DNA from: Prostheceraeus crozeri
Lineage: Eukaryota > Platyhelminthes > Polycladida > Euryleptidae
Reading direction: 5' to 3'
Assembly (NCBI GenBank): GCA_907163375.1
Contig: CAJQUW010003607.1
Location: 124,001-188,000, forward strand
Length of the DNA: 64,000 nt
Positions 35,354 to 45,206 of the stretch are shown here, piece after piece. How positions within the stretch are numbered: the stretch's first letter is position 1; the number at the start of each line of letters is the position of its first letter. A model generated the notes under the pieces. It searched no databases and had not been told where the DNA came from. It saw only the letters and a program-made list of their open reading frames with translations. The translations under genes were made by a program, and so were the position numbers.

Positions 35354-35815
35354 ATGGATCGCAAACAGAAAGCCGCAGTTGAGAACGGTACTGCTGATCG
35401 TACCACTTCGCCAGTGGAACGTACCAATACACCTCCCAAATCTCCGATGGAGCGATCGACAACACCAAACGAGCCGGTGGTGTTCACCCAAGCCCCTGCA
35501 TCGCCCGACTACTCGAGTGATGAGGATAGTGACGTATCAATTGAGACGATGCGTCACATGAATAAGAAGTCCATGCGAACGCCACTTTATGGACGGGTCA
35601 CGGTCAAAGTCAAGAACGCCCCGAAAAAGTATCACACCAAACGGGTGTTCATGAGGATGGAGCCGAACGAGCGGAACCTCACAACCGCTCTCGAATTTTC
35701 GGTCATCGACCTTGACACACCACGTCGCTGTCCCTGTGCGCCCAAGAAGACCAGGATCCATGTGCAAGTGGACTTGAAAAAACTTGTACCCTTTCCTTAC
35801 CTTGATGACATTTAG
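35354..35815 (+). CDS. Uncharacterised Polinton protein, disordered acidic N-half
   Basis: A 153-residue protein. The first 70 residues are low complexity (repeated TTSPVERTNTPP-like SP/TP motifs, then an acidic SSDEDSD cluster), resembling a phosphorylated disordered tail. The remainder (about 75-153) is basic and probably folded, with RVTVKVKNAPKKYHTKRVF and a CPC motif near residue 128. I recognise no domain. SP/TP sites next to an acidic stretch recall regulatory proteins of DNA viruses, but that is only a resemblance. It is driven from a TATA box at 35265. Confidence 0.55.
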   Translation: MDRKQKAAVENGTADRTTSPVERTNTPPKSPMERSTTPNEPVVFTQAPASPDYSSDEDSDVSIETMRHMNKKSMRTPLYGRVTVKVKNAPKKYHTKRVFMRMEPNERNLTTALEFSVIDLDTPRRCPCAPKKTRIHVQVDLKKLVPFPYLDDI

Positions 35816-36482
35816 TTTGTTTTTTCTTAATCTCTTTATTTAATATTCATTTGTATATATGAACAGACTTGTTTTATCATTTCACAAATCGGTCTTCAAT
35901 TAAGGTCTGAATGGGAAAGGGGAATAACTATCTACAATTAATGATGTTCAATAACTGAATTGAAACAAAAAATCAAGTATGAAGACTTCAACTTGAAATA
36001 AATAGGAACATATAACTTTTAAAGAAACAGTTATGTTGTTAATTTTAAAATGCTTGTAGCAGTCCAGGATGATATCATACATGTGTCATACACGACACCA
36101 TAAGAATGAGAATGAAAAGACCTTTAGAATGATATAAGGTATGTACCTATTCGATGGGAAAATCCTAGTTGTATGCAACTGTATGCAAGCAGACAAATGT
36201 TAGATTTTTAAATTCACTAAGTTTTTAGCCCATTCTTTAAAGACATGTAGCTCTCTAGTCATATGTCATACATGTGTCATACAATACACCATTAGAATCA
36301 GCATGAAAAGAGCATTCGAATGATATATTGTATGTACCCATTTGATGAAAAAATCCTAGTTGTATGCACCTGTATGCAACTTGAAAAATTCCAAGTTTTT
36401 TTACAAAAATGACTAAGTTTACAAATTTTCAAAGTTAAAGTTTTACAACCAAAAAAGACCATAATATACAAACCTCTACACT

Positions 36483-36519
36483 TGACCTTGACCTTAGACC
36501 TGACCTTGACCTTTGACCT
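36483..36519. promoter_or_regulatory. Cluster of TGACCT nuclear-receptor-type half-sites
   Basis: TGACCTTGACCTTAGACCTG and the following bases carry five TGACCT copies, several as TGACCTTGA, the reverse of TCAAGGTCA, the monomer site known for ERR/SF-1 type nuclear receptors. It could equally be a simple hexamer expansion. Confidence 0.45.
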
Positions 36520-36589
36520 TCATACACTTCGCGCACTCGAAAATTTATTTACCCATGGGTTCCGGGTGCCATAGATACTCTTCTTGCTT

Positions 36590-36617
36590 CCCTAACCCTA
36601 ACCTTAACCCTAACCTA
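36590..36617. repeat. Interstitial telomere-like (CCCTAA)n tract
   Basis: About four and a half CCCTAA/CCTTAA units, with one variant. It lies inside the Polinton, so it was brought by the element or expanded within it, and does not mark a chromosome end. Confidence 0.75.
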
Positions 36618-36641
36618 GTATTTTAATTTGATTATTTGAAT

Positions 36642-36706
36642 TTTGGCGCGAAATTCAAATTTTCGAAAAAATCTTTAAATTTGATTATTCGAATTTTGGC
36701 GCGAAA
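36642..36706. promoter_or_regulatory. Two E2F-type palindromes TTTGGCGCGAAA
   Basis: Exact TTTGGCGCGAAA at 36642-36653 and again at 36695-36706, each inside a larger AAATTTGAATTTT-type inverted context. This is a textbook E2F/DP binding site. A weaker TTTAGCGC follows at 36722. Confidence 0.55.
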
Positions 36707-37036
36707 TTTGAATTTTCGAAATTTAGCGCTTAATTCAAATTTTAATGTTCTATTCAAACCACACGTTTTATAACTTCAAATATGAATCATTATATGACTA
36801 TTAATAATAACATGTATATCAAATAATACATCAGTCCATCAGTTCATATTACTTTGAATTCACTCTACTGTTTACATGTAGAAATCTTTCAACACATATG
36901 ATGGCACTTCCATTTCTAAGGTTAAAAATAAACCAGCTGTTCCAATTCTTGTTTGAGTTATCAATTTTGTTTAACCGTACCAATTCCAAGATGTGATGTC
37001 ATAAGGTCTTTGTTCATAGTTGCTTTGTCAATTTCA

Positions 37037-37044
37037 TATATAAA
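37037..37044 (+). promoter_or_regulatory. TATA box ahead of the spliced cargo gene
   Basis: TATATAAA, followed about 100 bp later by a GTGAGT donor-like site (near 37149) that could end a short 5' untranslated exon. Confidence 0.5.
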
Positions 37045-37792
37045 GAAGTTGCACACAACGAATTTTCACTCATTTTCAAATTATTTAGTGTCCATAACAG
37101 ACGTCGTTCTTCGTTCCTCCGTTCTCCGGTTCTTATTACAATTCTAAAGTGAGTTTCATTGTCATGTTCTGCTACTTTATAGGATATTCGGGAGTAGGAA
37201 CATTATTAAGTTTTTATAACCAAATAGCTTTAAATATAGAAGCTTGGGTTTTTAGGATAGGAACACTTTATGTTATATTATTAACCATGTTTTTTTATTT
37301 TAATTTTTCATCCTATATTAAGTCACTGAGCGAGAGACATGAATATATCAGTTTAAATGTAAGTGTATTTGAATCAACAAGATTTTCACAGTTTGTAAAT
37401 AAATAAAAAGATACCTAAATAAAGCCTTCATCCATTTCAAATATTCAGTCTGTCATCTGCTAACAGATGTATAAAATTCAAGCTTGTTTAATTAAACAAA
37501 TTGAGGATTGGTTGAAATTTTCGAAATTTCACTTTCATTTCATTAAATTAATTTCGAAATTAAATAATAGTAAATCAGCTGTTTCCAAATTTCAACTCTT
37601 CTTATGAGCTAACCCTTTTCGAATAAATATCTAATTTTCGACTATCGGTTTCAATTTCAACTTCAAATTTTATTTCTTTCTCAGATTTCTCCAATATGAA
37701 AGTAGCACTTAATAGAGCTTTGTTGATGGTATGTAAATGCGTTCTCGTTTAACAAGAGATTAAATTATAATCAATTTTTTTCCTATATAGAA

Positions 37793-39671
37793 ATGGTCCG
37801 ACAAGAAAGTATTGCGCGACAACGGCTGATCTTTCACTACTGTGAAACATGCCATCTGCCTGTTCGTCATGCCAACAAGAGTGGCCACAAAGACTGCATA
37901 TTCAAAGAGGATTTCACGTACCTCTATTGCTTAACCTGCAAGACATATGAGAGGAGCAACGACAAGGTCAACAGCGACTCAGCAAAAGCCTTCATTGCCA
38001 AACACACGCCCTGTGCCCAACAGAATGGCCGGAAAGGCATCAACCTTACCTCCAAGGCAGAGAAAAAGAAATTGGAGAGGCTTTTTAACAAGGAAAGGCC
38101 GACTGAAGGCGTGCTCTCACAAGTGGACGAGCCTGAGATAAAGAAAGCCCCCAAGTCCCGAGCACCTAAGAAAGTCCCCAAGTCTCGAGAATTTATTGAT
38201 GAGACTTTGAGTGATTTTGAGGTAAGTGCAGTCAATTCTAAATGCTAACTTGAACGGACAACTGACTCACAGTTGACAAAAAGTACTGCTTCCTTTAGAT
38301 TAAAATGAATTTGTTGTTAACACATTTCAGGACATGGTGATGCCCCCACCGAAGAAAGCCAAGGTGTTGGTGCAGAAGAAACTGGTCGTTCAAGATGTGA
38401 GATTCTATTTACTCAGGTTAGTAATCGTGTGAATAAATTAAATCAATATTTCATAAATATTTCAGTGTGAGGTGCCCCGACCGCTGAAAGTCAGTTTCGA
38501 AGACAATAATGCGGTGGAAAACTTGCGAAAGGTAAGAAAATAATTTGCTTATTACTTCTTAATGTGAAATTGAACATGAATTTCTATTTTCAGCTGTTTC
38601 CAAGTGTCCAAAGGTATCCTGCAATACCTCGGTTGAATTCGCCGGAAAAGAAAACCATCTCAAGTCCCGTAAGTGTGATTTTCATGGTCTACGATTCGAT
38701 ATCAGACAACAATACCTGAAAAAAACTTTACATGTATATAGTCTATGTCTATATTAATTCTCATTAATATCTATTTAGTTATAAAAACATTATCACATTT
38801 TCGCTGCAGGCTGTACGATCTTTGTCCCTGAAAAGACATCAGCGGAGCTTTCTGTCTACGCCGGCGACCACCACATCTATAGAGGATAACGAGGAGAGGC
38901 CCTACTCCATCCATGAATCATCGGGCGATTCCTCGTCATCTGATGACGACGTCTCCACCACGTCGTCTCCAACATCCTCATCCGATGACGATAATTCGGT
39001 TGCAAATGTAAGTTTAATGCTTAGATGACTTCATCAGCAGAGAACTTTTCGATTGTAATTTAGAAACCCACTTGAGTAAAAATTTAATCTGCAATAGATC
39101 AATTTATCTTCTAGAATGATTCGATGGTTCTTTCGGAGGATGAAGGTGGATCCAATCGAGGTACAATCGAGCTGAAGGTATGTGAAATTCACATTTGGAG
39201 TTAATAAATGTCAACAAGTTAATTTTAATTTATGTAATTGAATTTATATAGTGTTAATTTTAATTTTGATAAATGTTAACAATTGCAAATAGTTCATAAA
39301 CAATTGTTTCTTTTCGTTTACAGGACTCCGTGATGCATGCATCACAGGAGGTCTCCTTCAGCAACATCCGGGCATCCCCGAGCTGGAGTGTCCGCCTGCC
39401 GCCGTCCCCAATGATCTGCTTGGCTCCATCATCCCCTGCACGTCTTCCTTTGCCGGTATCTCCTCCGAACCCATTACCGACGCCAGGTGCAGCTCCTTCC
39501 TCCCCGGTACTACTTCCCACAACACCTCCCTCCGTTGTAGCTCTACCAACGTCGGATGTGACGGCTCCTCTCCCAGTGCGGGATTATAACGTTGATTTGG
39601 ACGCAACCTCGACAGAAGAGGATATGCAGACCAAGTTGCGTCTCTGCCAGGAGCGCCTACAGCAGGCATAG
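37793..39671 (+). CDS. Spliced-looking cargo gene with Cys/His N-terminus
   Basis: The first coding block opens at 37793. It encodes two CxxC...H/C clusters (CETCHLPVRHANKSGHKDC; then CLTCKTYERS with a later HTPC), suggesting zinc binding, and then a lysine-rich region with repeated APKSR/VPKSR motifs. Further blocks to about 39671 carry Ser/Asp-rich, SP-rich and Gln/Glu coiled-coil-like sequence. The blocks are separated by short AT-rich gaps that begin GT(A/G)A(G/T) and end in a pyrimidine tract plus AG. This is ordinary animal intron structure and unusual for this element, whose other genes read without gaps. I do not recognise the protein. Upstream, 37149-37790 seems to hold untranslated exon and intron. 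Confidence 0.55.
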
Positions 39672-40097
39672 GAGCGGGAGAAGAAAATGAAGGAGGAGAA
39701 CAGAGACTTAATTGAATCTGTGAGGAACCTCACACAATCCAATCTCCTGTTGGCCTCTCAGCTTTCAAATAGCCGTATCCACGAAAAGGAAACTTTAATG
39801 CACATCGAGTGTATGAACAGTGGAATAAAAAAAGTGAGACTGACTCACATGAACGACTTCAGCGTCTGCGCAAAAGGATGCAGTCATTTGAAGCTGAATC
39901 ACAGCGGAATTGTAAAGTGCGCCAAACTTTAACTTTAACTTTTATCTTCTTTCATTTAGAAAAAAGAAATTATCAAACATGTTATGTTTTCTCTTTGCAT
40001 CAGATCGGAACATATGGTATTGGCTGGTGATGACGCTGACGTCATTAGATGGTAGATGTATATAAGGGCTTGCTAATTTCAATCCTCATCAATAATC
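39672..40097 (+). other. 3' end of the spliced cargo gene and the polymerase promoter
   Basis: Coding-like, Glu/Lys-rich coiled-coil sequence continues to about 39930 and then stops. A promoter for the next gene follows: TGACGTCA at 40037-40044 and TATATAAG at 40059-40066. Confidence 0.5.
40037..40066 (+). promoter_or_regulatory. CRE/ATF site plus TATA box for the polymerase gene
   Basis: An exact TGACGTCA palindrome lies 14 bp upstream of TATATAAG, which is about 32 bp before the ATG at 40098. CRE plus TATA is also the layout of several adenovirus early promoters. Confidence 0.6.
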
Positions 40098-43000
40098 ATG
40101 GTTGTCTGTACCAAGTGTGGAAAAGTGTTCACTCTCATAGGCAATTTGCAACGACATGAAAAATTTTGTAAGTTAGGAAAAACGTATCAATGTAGCAAGT
40201 GTCCATATAAGACGAATAGGATGGATAATCTTAAGAGACATAAACTTGTATGCAATAATAAACCGAATGATAGCATAACAGAGTCAAATTCAAATAATCA
40301 AAATAGATCTACTTCTAAGCCAACAACCAGCGCTTCAACTAACATACAAAACTTTATGCAATACTGCTCTCGGTGTGGCAAAACGTATAACTCTATAAGT
40401 AGATTTCGACAGCATATGAATGTACATAACACAAATAGTGAGATGAATATGCATAATAACTATGGAACTGTTAGTCTCAGTGAAAGCGCGCTCAATGGCC
40501 ATGCACGTGTGTATGATATCACGCCAACAACACCTACTGTGGACATAACATCATTCTTAGAAAGCATGCGTTCCATGTTAGGGAATTTAGTGTCTGACTT
40601 ACTAAGGAGCTATCAATTGCGCGGTCGTCTGATTGCACAAATTCGTTATGTCCGTTCTAATCCTCAAGAAGAAGAAACTTTTCTCGCACACTTTACCTCA
40701 TCATCCTCAAACTATATTTATGATTATGATGCTTGGTTTCAGGATCATCTAAATAGTCTAATAAATCATATTGAAGCCTTCACAAAAAGGGTAGCAATTG
40801 GATTATAGATGATGTACAAAATATAGAGTTCAATGTAATAACAAGTCCAATACTGTCAGGTGGACAATCATTTCCTCTACCAAAGAAGTTAAAAAACTCT
40901 AAAGCTGTCATTAATGTTAATTCAAATGCAAATGATTGCTTCCTATATGCAGTTTTATCAATATTGCATAATAATGAAGTACCTTATTCAAGGAATGAAG
41001 TAAAATCATATAGTGAGTGGACATCTGAGCTAAATATGGAAGGCATTTCCACACCAGTATCAATCAAAGATATTCCAAAATTTGAGAAAAATAATGATAT
41101 TAAAATTAACATTCACTTTTATGAAAATGGACTCAAAGGTGTTCGTTACAATAGTAACTTTACTGGTAGGCAAACGGTTAATATTTTGCCAATTCTAAAC
41201 AATGGAGCAGCACACTATTGTGGAATTCCAAAGCTGTCAAGATTGTATAGGAGAACTTTAAAAAGACATAAATACTTCTGCGAAAGATGCACTCAGTCAT
41301 TCACATATAAGACAACACTAGAACGACATTTCCAGTTTTGCATTCGAGGAAAAGCACAAATAGAAAAAATGCCGACAGATCTAAAAGTACTAACAAGTAG
41401 CATGGAATATCAACTAAGTCCTCCTTTAGTAATTTATGCAGATATAGAGTGCTACATTGATAATAAAATACATAAACCTGCGGCTATTGGAGCTTATCAT
41501 GTCTGGCATAATGCCCTTCAATCAAAATTTGAAAACAAGTATTACCTCTTTGAGGGAGAAAATTGCATTATTAGTTTCTTGCACCACTTAGAAACTGTAG
41601 CCCAAGACTTATATGACAACCAATGTCACTGTCAGCGGATGAAAAAGCACGCCACGAGAATGCAGAATGTTGCAACAAATGTAAATCAAAATTCAGCGAT
41701 GAAGTCATAAAAGTTCGTGATCATGATCATATCACCGGACGATATAGGCAAACATTATGTAGGAAATGCAATCTCCGGTTAAGACTTAACAGACGGGAGC
41801 TCCCCATATTTTTCCACAATTTTAAAAATTATGATAGCCACATCGTTTGCTATAAAGCGATTGGAAGAATGAAGTCTTGGAAATTAGATGTTGTAGCAGC
41901 AACTGCTGAAAAATATATAACTTTATCCGCCAGTGTCCCTGTAAATGAATACAAAGGGAAGACAGTATACTTTAAACTAAAATTCTTAGACTCATATCAA
42001 TTTGTAAGTGCATCCTTGAGTGAATTAGCCAAGGGCTTGCAAACGTATGAGCATGTAGAGACATTAAGGGTAGAATTTCCACAATTAAGTGATAATGTTT
42101 TATATCAGAAGGGAGTGTTCTATAATGATCTTACTCGTGAGCACTGTTCCGATAGTGAATATGAACACGCTAACAAGGCGTGGATTGAATTTAATTGTAG
42201 CACATTTGGTGATTACATGCTGGCATATCTGAAGTTAGATGTTTTATTGTTGGCAGACATATTTGAAGTGTTTAGAGCATTGAGTCAACGTGAGGATGAA
42301 GTCGACCCTGTACATTTTGTCAGTCTCCCACATCTTAGCTTTACCTCAGCACTACATTTCTCTTCCAATGATCCCCCACACTACATACAACATGAAAATA
42401 TGTACAATCTATTTGAACGAGGAATTAGAGGGGGTATGACTTTCACCAACATTCACAGAGCGCGTGCACGCATTGAAGAATTAGGAAATAATATACATGA
42501 AAGTCGACATTTGACCTACTTAGATGTTAATAACCTTTACGGTTCTTCACTCAGTAGGAATCTACCCCACTCAAATTTCAAATGGTTGAATGAAAGTGAA
42601 TTAGATAATTTTTTAAATGAAGAAAATGTTCAAAATATAGATGATGATGGTGAAATCGGCTACATTTTTGATTTAGATTTAGAGTATCCTGCAGCCATTC
42701 ATGATGACACTGCCGATTTCCCATTAGCTCCAGAAATGCAGATGATTGAAAAGAGAATGTTTTCACACTATATGAAAAATCTATATGAAAAAGTAAGACC
42801 AAATACACATTTTTCTTCTATCAAGAAACTTCTGCTCCATCAATTTGATAGGGAAAATTATGTAGTCCACTATTCAATTTTAAAATTTTACTTGAGCATG
42901 GGCATGAGAATCAAGAAGATTCATAGTGGCATAAAATTCACACAAAAGCCTTGGTTAAAAACATACATTGATATGAACTCTCAAAAGAGGGCTCAATCAA

Positions 43001-43866
43001 ACACTGACTTCGAAAAGTCATTCTACAAATTGAAAAATAATTCTTTATATGGTAAAACAATGGAAAATGTAAGGAGAAGGAAAAAATTTAAACTAGTCAA
43101 CAATGAGAAACAACTACTGAAATTGTCAAATCATCCTCTCTATGTTCAACACAAAATATTTGATGAAGATCTGGTTGGTATGGAAATGTACAAACCTTCA
43201 ATAGTTTTAAATAAATTAATATATGTTGGTCAAGCAGTACTTGACTATAGTAAGTTGGAAATGTATCAATTATATTACAATGATCTAAAAGGATGTCCAC
43301 TGATAAATAGAACGCGACTTTGTGGAGGTGATACCGATAGTTTCTTCCTATGTTTATACACATCACCATCTGTCCGTCTGGAAGATATACTTCTATACTT
43401 CGGTGAAAAGTTTGACTCTTCAAACTATGACAGTCATCATCGACTATACTCAACTACAAACAAAGCTAGATTAGGTTGTTTTAAGGATGAGTGTGCTGGA
43501 AAGTTGCTTGAGGAAATGATCCTACTAAAACCGAAAATGTATTCCATGAAATATCTAGACTCTACGAATCATAGCATCAAACGTGCAAAAGGAATTCAGA
43601 GAGCAGCAGTTAAAAAATTGAAACATGATGACTATAGGAGTGTCTATTATAGTGAGAATGATACAACTGAAGATATGACAATTATAAATTCAAAAAATCA
43701 CATAGTTAGCACAAAATCATTTAGGAAGCGAGGTCTTTCACTTTGGGAGGATAAGCGCTGTTGGCTGGATAAAAATTTATCATTACCATATGGACACTAT
43801 AGCCTAGGTCTTCCCCCACCGTCGAAGAGAAGGAGATGCCTTCCTGTCACAGGTGATGTAGAATAA
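40098..43866 (+). pseudogene. Protein-primed family B DNA polymerase region with N-terminal zinc fingers
   Basis: This region carries the element's replication polymerase. In order it shows C2H2 zinc fingers (CTKCGKVF; CSRCGKTY), a Polinton-type N-terminal region (NDCFLYAVLSILHN), another C2H2 finger, exonuclease motifs YADIEC and FFHNFKNYDSH, and an endonuclease VII-like Cys/His insert with RDHDHITGRYR. The polymerase motifs are YLDVNNLYG (A), NSLYGKTMENV (B) and GGDTDSFF (C). All catalytic boxes of a protein-primed PolB are visible. The region has about two breaks, so this copy looks disabled or would need another copy's enzyme. It is preceded by a CRE/TATA promoter. Confidence 0.9.
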
Positions 43867-44124
43867 GTCTAAATAAAAACAATATAATATTCCACTTGTA
43901 ATAGATCTTGCGATTGCTGCATCTTCCGACATGTAGCAACACTTACTAATACATAAGTAGTCTTACTAAAATTGAAATTTCTACATCTTTCCGATATGTA
44001 GAAATGATTACTAATAAATAGGTAGTCCTAATGTGAATGAATATGTGAAGAATTTGTACTCAACATCATTCCGATATGTTCAGCTAATAAAATAACAAAC
44101 TTTAGGCAAACATTAAACTTAAAT

Positions 44125-44706
44125 TTGAAACATAGCTTTCGGAACATGCCTCATTACATTAGAACATGGAAACTTAGTGACGTTCAAAACGTTCACATAA
44201 CAAATTCTAAAAGAATAGCATTTCGTCATTCAATAGCAAATAGTGATCGAAAACATCGTGGCGTTTGCATTAGTATTGACTCATTGCCTTCACTGAAAGA
44301 CTTTGCGGATCTCATTGACAACCATAAGACTCGGATCAAGATTCCTCTCGATGACAAGGTATGGATAAAGTGTGATTCATCAGTCAAACTATACGTCTGT
44401 TCACCAAAACGTGAAGATGTTGAATATCGATTTTTTCGTTTCAGTGACGTCACATGGGAAACCTTTACAAGGGAGATACTACCACAGATAACGTCATTCA
44501 TTAAAGATGGAGGACATCAAACGGTTGGAAGTTGTAAATCGGATGTTAACTACAAAAGCAAAGTCAAAACTCAATCTACAAGAGATCGAGAGGAATATAC
44601 CCAACCGAAAACAATGGTTACTGATAAAGCGCAAATTGAAGCCGACAACGAGCTTACATCTTGGAAGACCCTCAATGTTAACATGGAGGATTCAGAGGAA
44701 GGATAG
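44125..44706 (+). CDS. Candidate tandem PC4-like (p15 coactivator-type) protein
   Basis: A 193-residue frame. Residues 30-75 (KRIAFRHSIANSDRKHRGVC followed by ISIDSLPSLKDF) and 82-135 (KVWIKCDSSVKLYVCS, then RFFRFSDVTWETFTREI) each read like the last strands and helix of the PC4/p15 single-stranded-DNA-binding fold, whose signature is a basic strand, KGISLxxxQWxxL and a helix. PC4 is an RNA polymerase II coactivator that binds melted DNA. The match is by pattern only. The frame overlaps the start of the TBP-like gene by 200 nt in another phase, and its last 60 residues look unstructured. Confidence 0.45.
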   Translation: MKHSFRNMPHYIRTWKLSDVQNVHITNSKRIAFRHSIANSDRKHRGVCISIDSLPSLKDFADLIDNHKTRIKIPLDDKVWIKCDSSVKLYVCSPKREDVEYRFFRFSDVTWETFTREILPQITSFIKDGGHQTVGSCKSDVNYKSKVKTQSTRDREEYTQPKTMVTDKAQIEADNELTSWKTLNVNMEDSEEG

Positions 44707-45076
44707 ATCTCTCACTATCCTATTCTTTCCAAATGGAACAATCCAATGTATTGGAAGGGTCATGGAGGGTGATCTCTCATATCTACACTTAACTTTGGAA
44801 CATTTACTTGGTGATTCATTATCTGATTGGAAAGTGAAGACAATGACCGTGTTATGTGAATTACACTATCACTATGATTTCCGTAAAGTTACATCATCAC
44901 ATAATCTAACTTATGAAGTGGAGTTATTTCCAGCAGCTCAATTGACTAACTGGCATCCATATCATGTTCATGTGTTCCATAATGGAAAGATTGTGATAAC
45001 CGGCATTAAAGACATAAGTGATGTGCCTCCCATCATATGTGATTTGAAAAAATGTTTCATGAAAACCAAATTGTAG
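44507..45076 (+). CDS. TATA-binding-protein-like (TBP fold) protein
   Basis: A 189-residue protein covering both halves of the TBP saddle. First repeat: RLEVVNRML and KLNLQEIERN (residues 6-30; compare LQNIVSTVNL and KLDLKTIA in TBP), then WRIQRKDRSLTILFFPNGTI and QCIGRV (60-85; TBP: TALIFSSGKMVCTGAK). Second repeat: WKVKTMTVLCEL (108-119; TBP: FKIQNMVGSCDV), then TYEVELFPAAQL (135-146; TBP: SYEPELFPGLIY) and HVFHNGKIVITGIKD (155-169; TBP: LLIFVSGKVVLTGAK). The order and spacing are those of TBP. It should bind DNA and may replace or redirect host TBP at element promoters, many of which have TATA boxes. It lies between the PC4-like frame and the convergent protease. Confidence 0.8.
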   Translation: MEDIKRLEVVNRMLTTKAKSKLNLQEIERNIPNRKQWLLIKRKLKPTTSLHLGRPSMLTWRIQRKDRSLTILFFPNGTIQCIGRVMEGDLSYLHLTLEHLLGDSLSDWKVKTMTVLCELHYHYDFRKVTSSHNLTYEVELFPAAQLTNWHPYHVHVFHNGKIVITGIKDISDVPPIICDLKKCFMKTKL

Positions 45077-45206
45077 ATTTTGTATATATGTGGATAGATA
45101 ATGAAATGTGAACATGTTTTTTTGTATATATGTGAATAGATAATGAAATATGAGCATGTTTTTTGTTTTCCTTATAAACCCTTGTTTTGGAAAAAAAGAG
45201 AGCAAG
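45077..45206. other. Convergence point of left and right gene sets
   Basis: A short AT-rich spacer with a tandem duplication of about 43 bp (GTATATATGTG(G/A)ATAGATA...). It must hold the 3' ends of both transcript sets; I could not choose a polyadenylation signal. Confidence 0.5.

Larger units (their letters stand above)
35816..37030. other. Polinton intergenic region with regulatory-looking motifs
   Basis: No gene. It contains a diverged direct repeat of about 100 bp (starting near 36073 and 36265; shared GTCATAC, AAAATCCTAGTTGTATGCA), a run of TGACCT half-sites (36483-36519), a CCCTAA-type tract (36590-36617) and two TTTGGCGCGAAA palindromes (36642, 36695). Confidence 0.7.

Noticed and set aside
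36590-36617. Chromosome end or telomere
   Set aside because: The tract is very short, contains a variant unit and lies inside an intact Polinton.
37149-37406. 85-residue hydrophobic open frame starting at 37149
   Set aside because: It starts on a donor-like GTGAGT, has AT-driven hydrophobic composition and falls in what looks like an untranslated exon and intron of the spliced gene. A real membrane peptide is not excluded.
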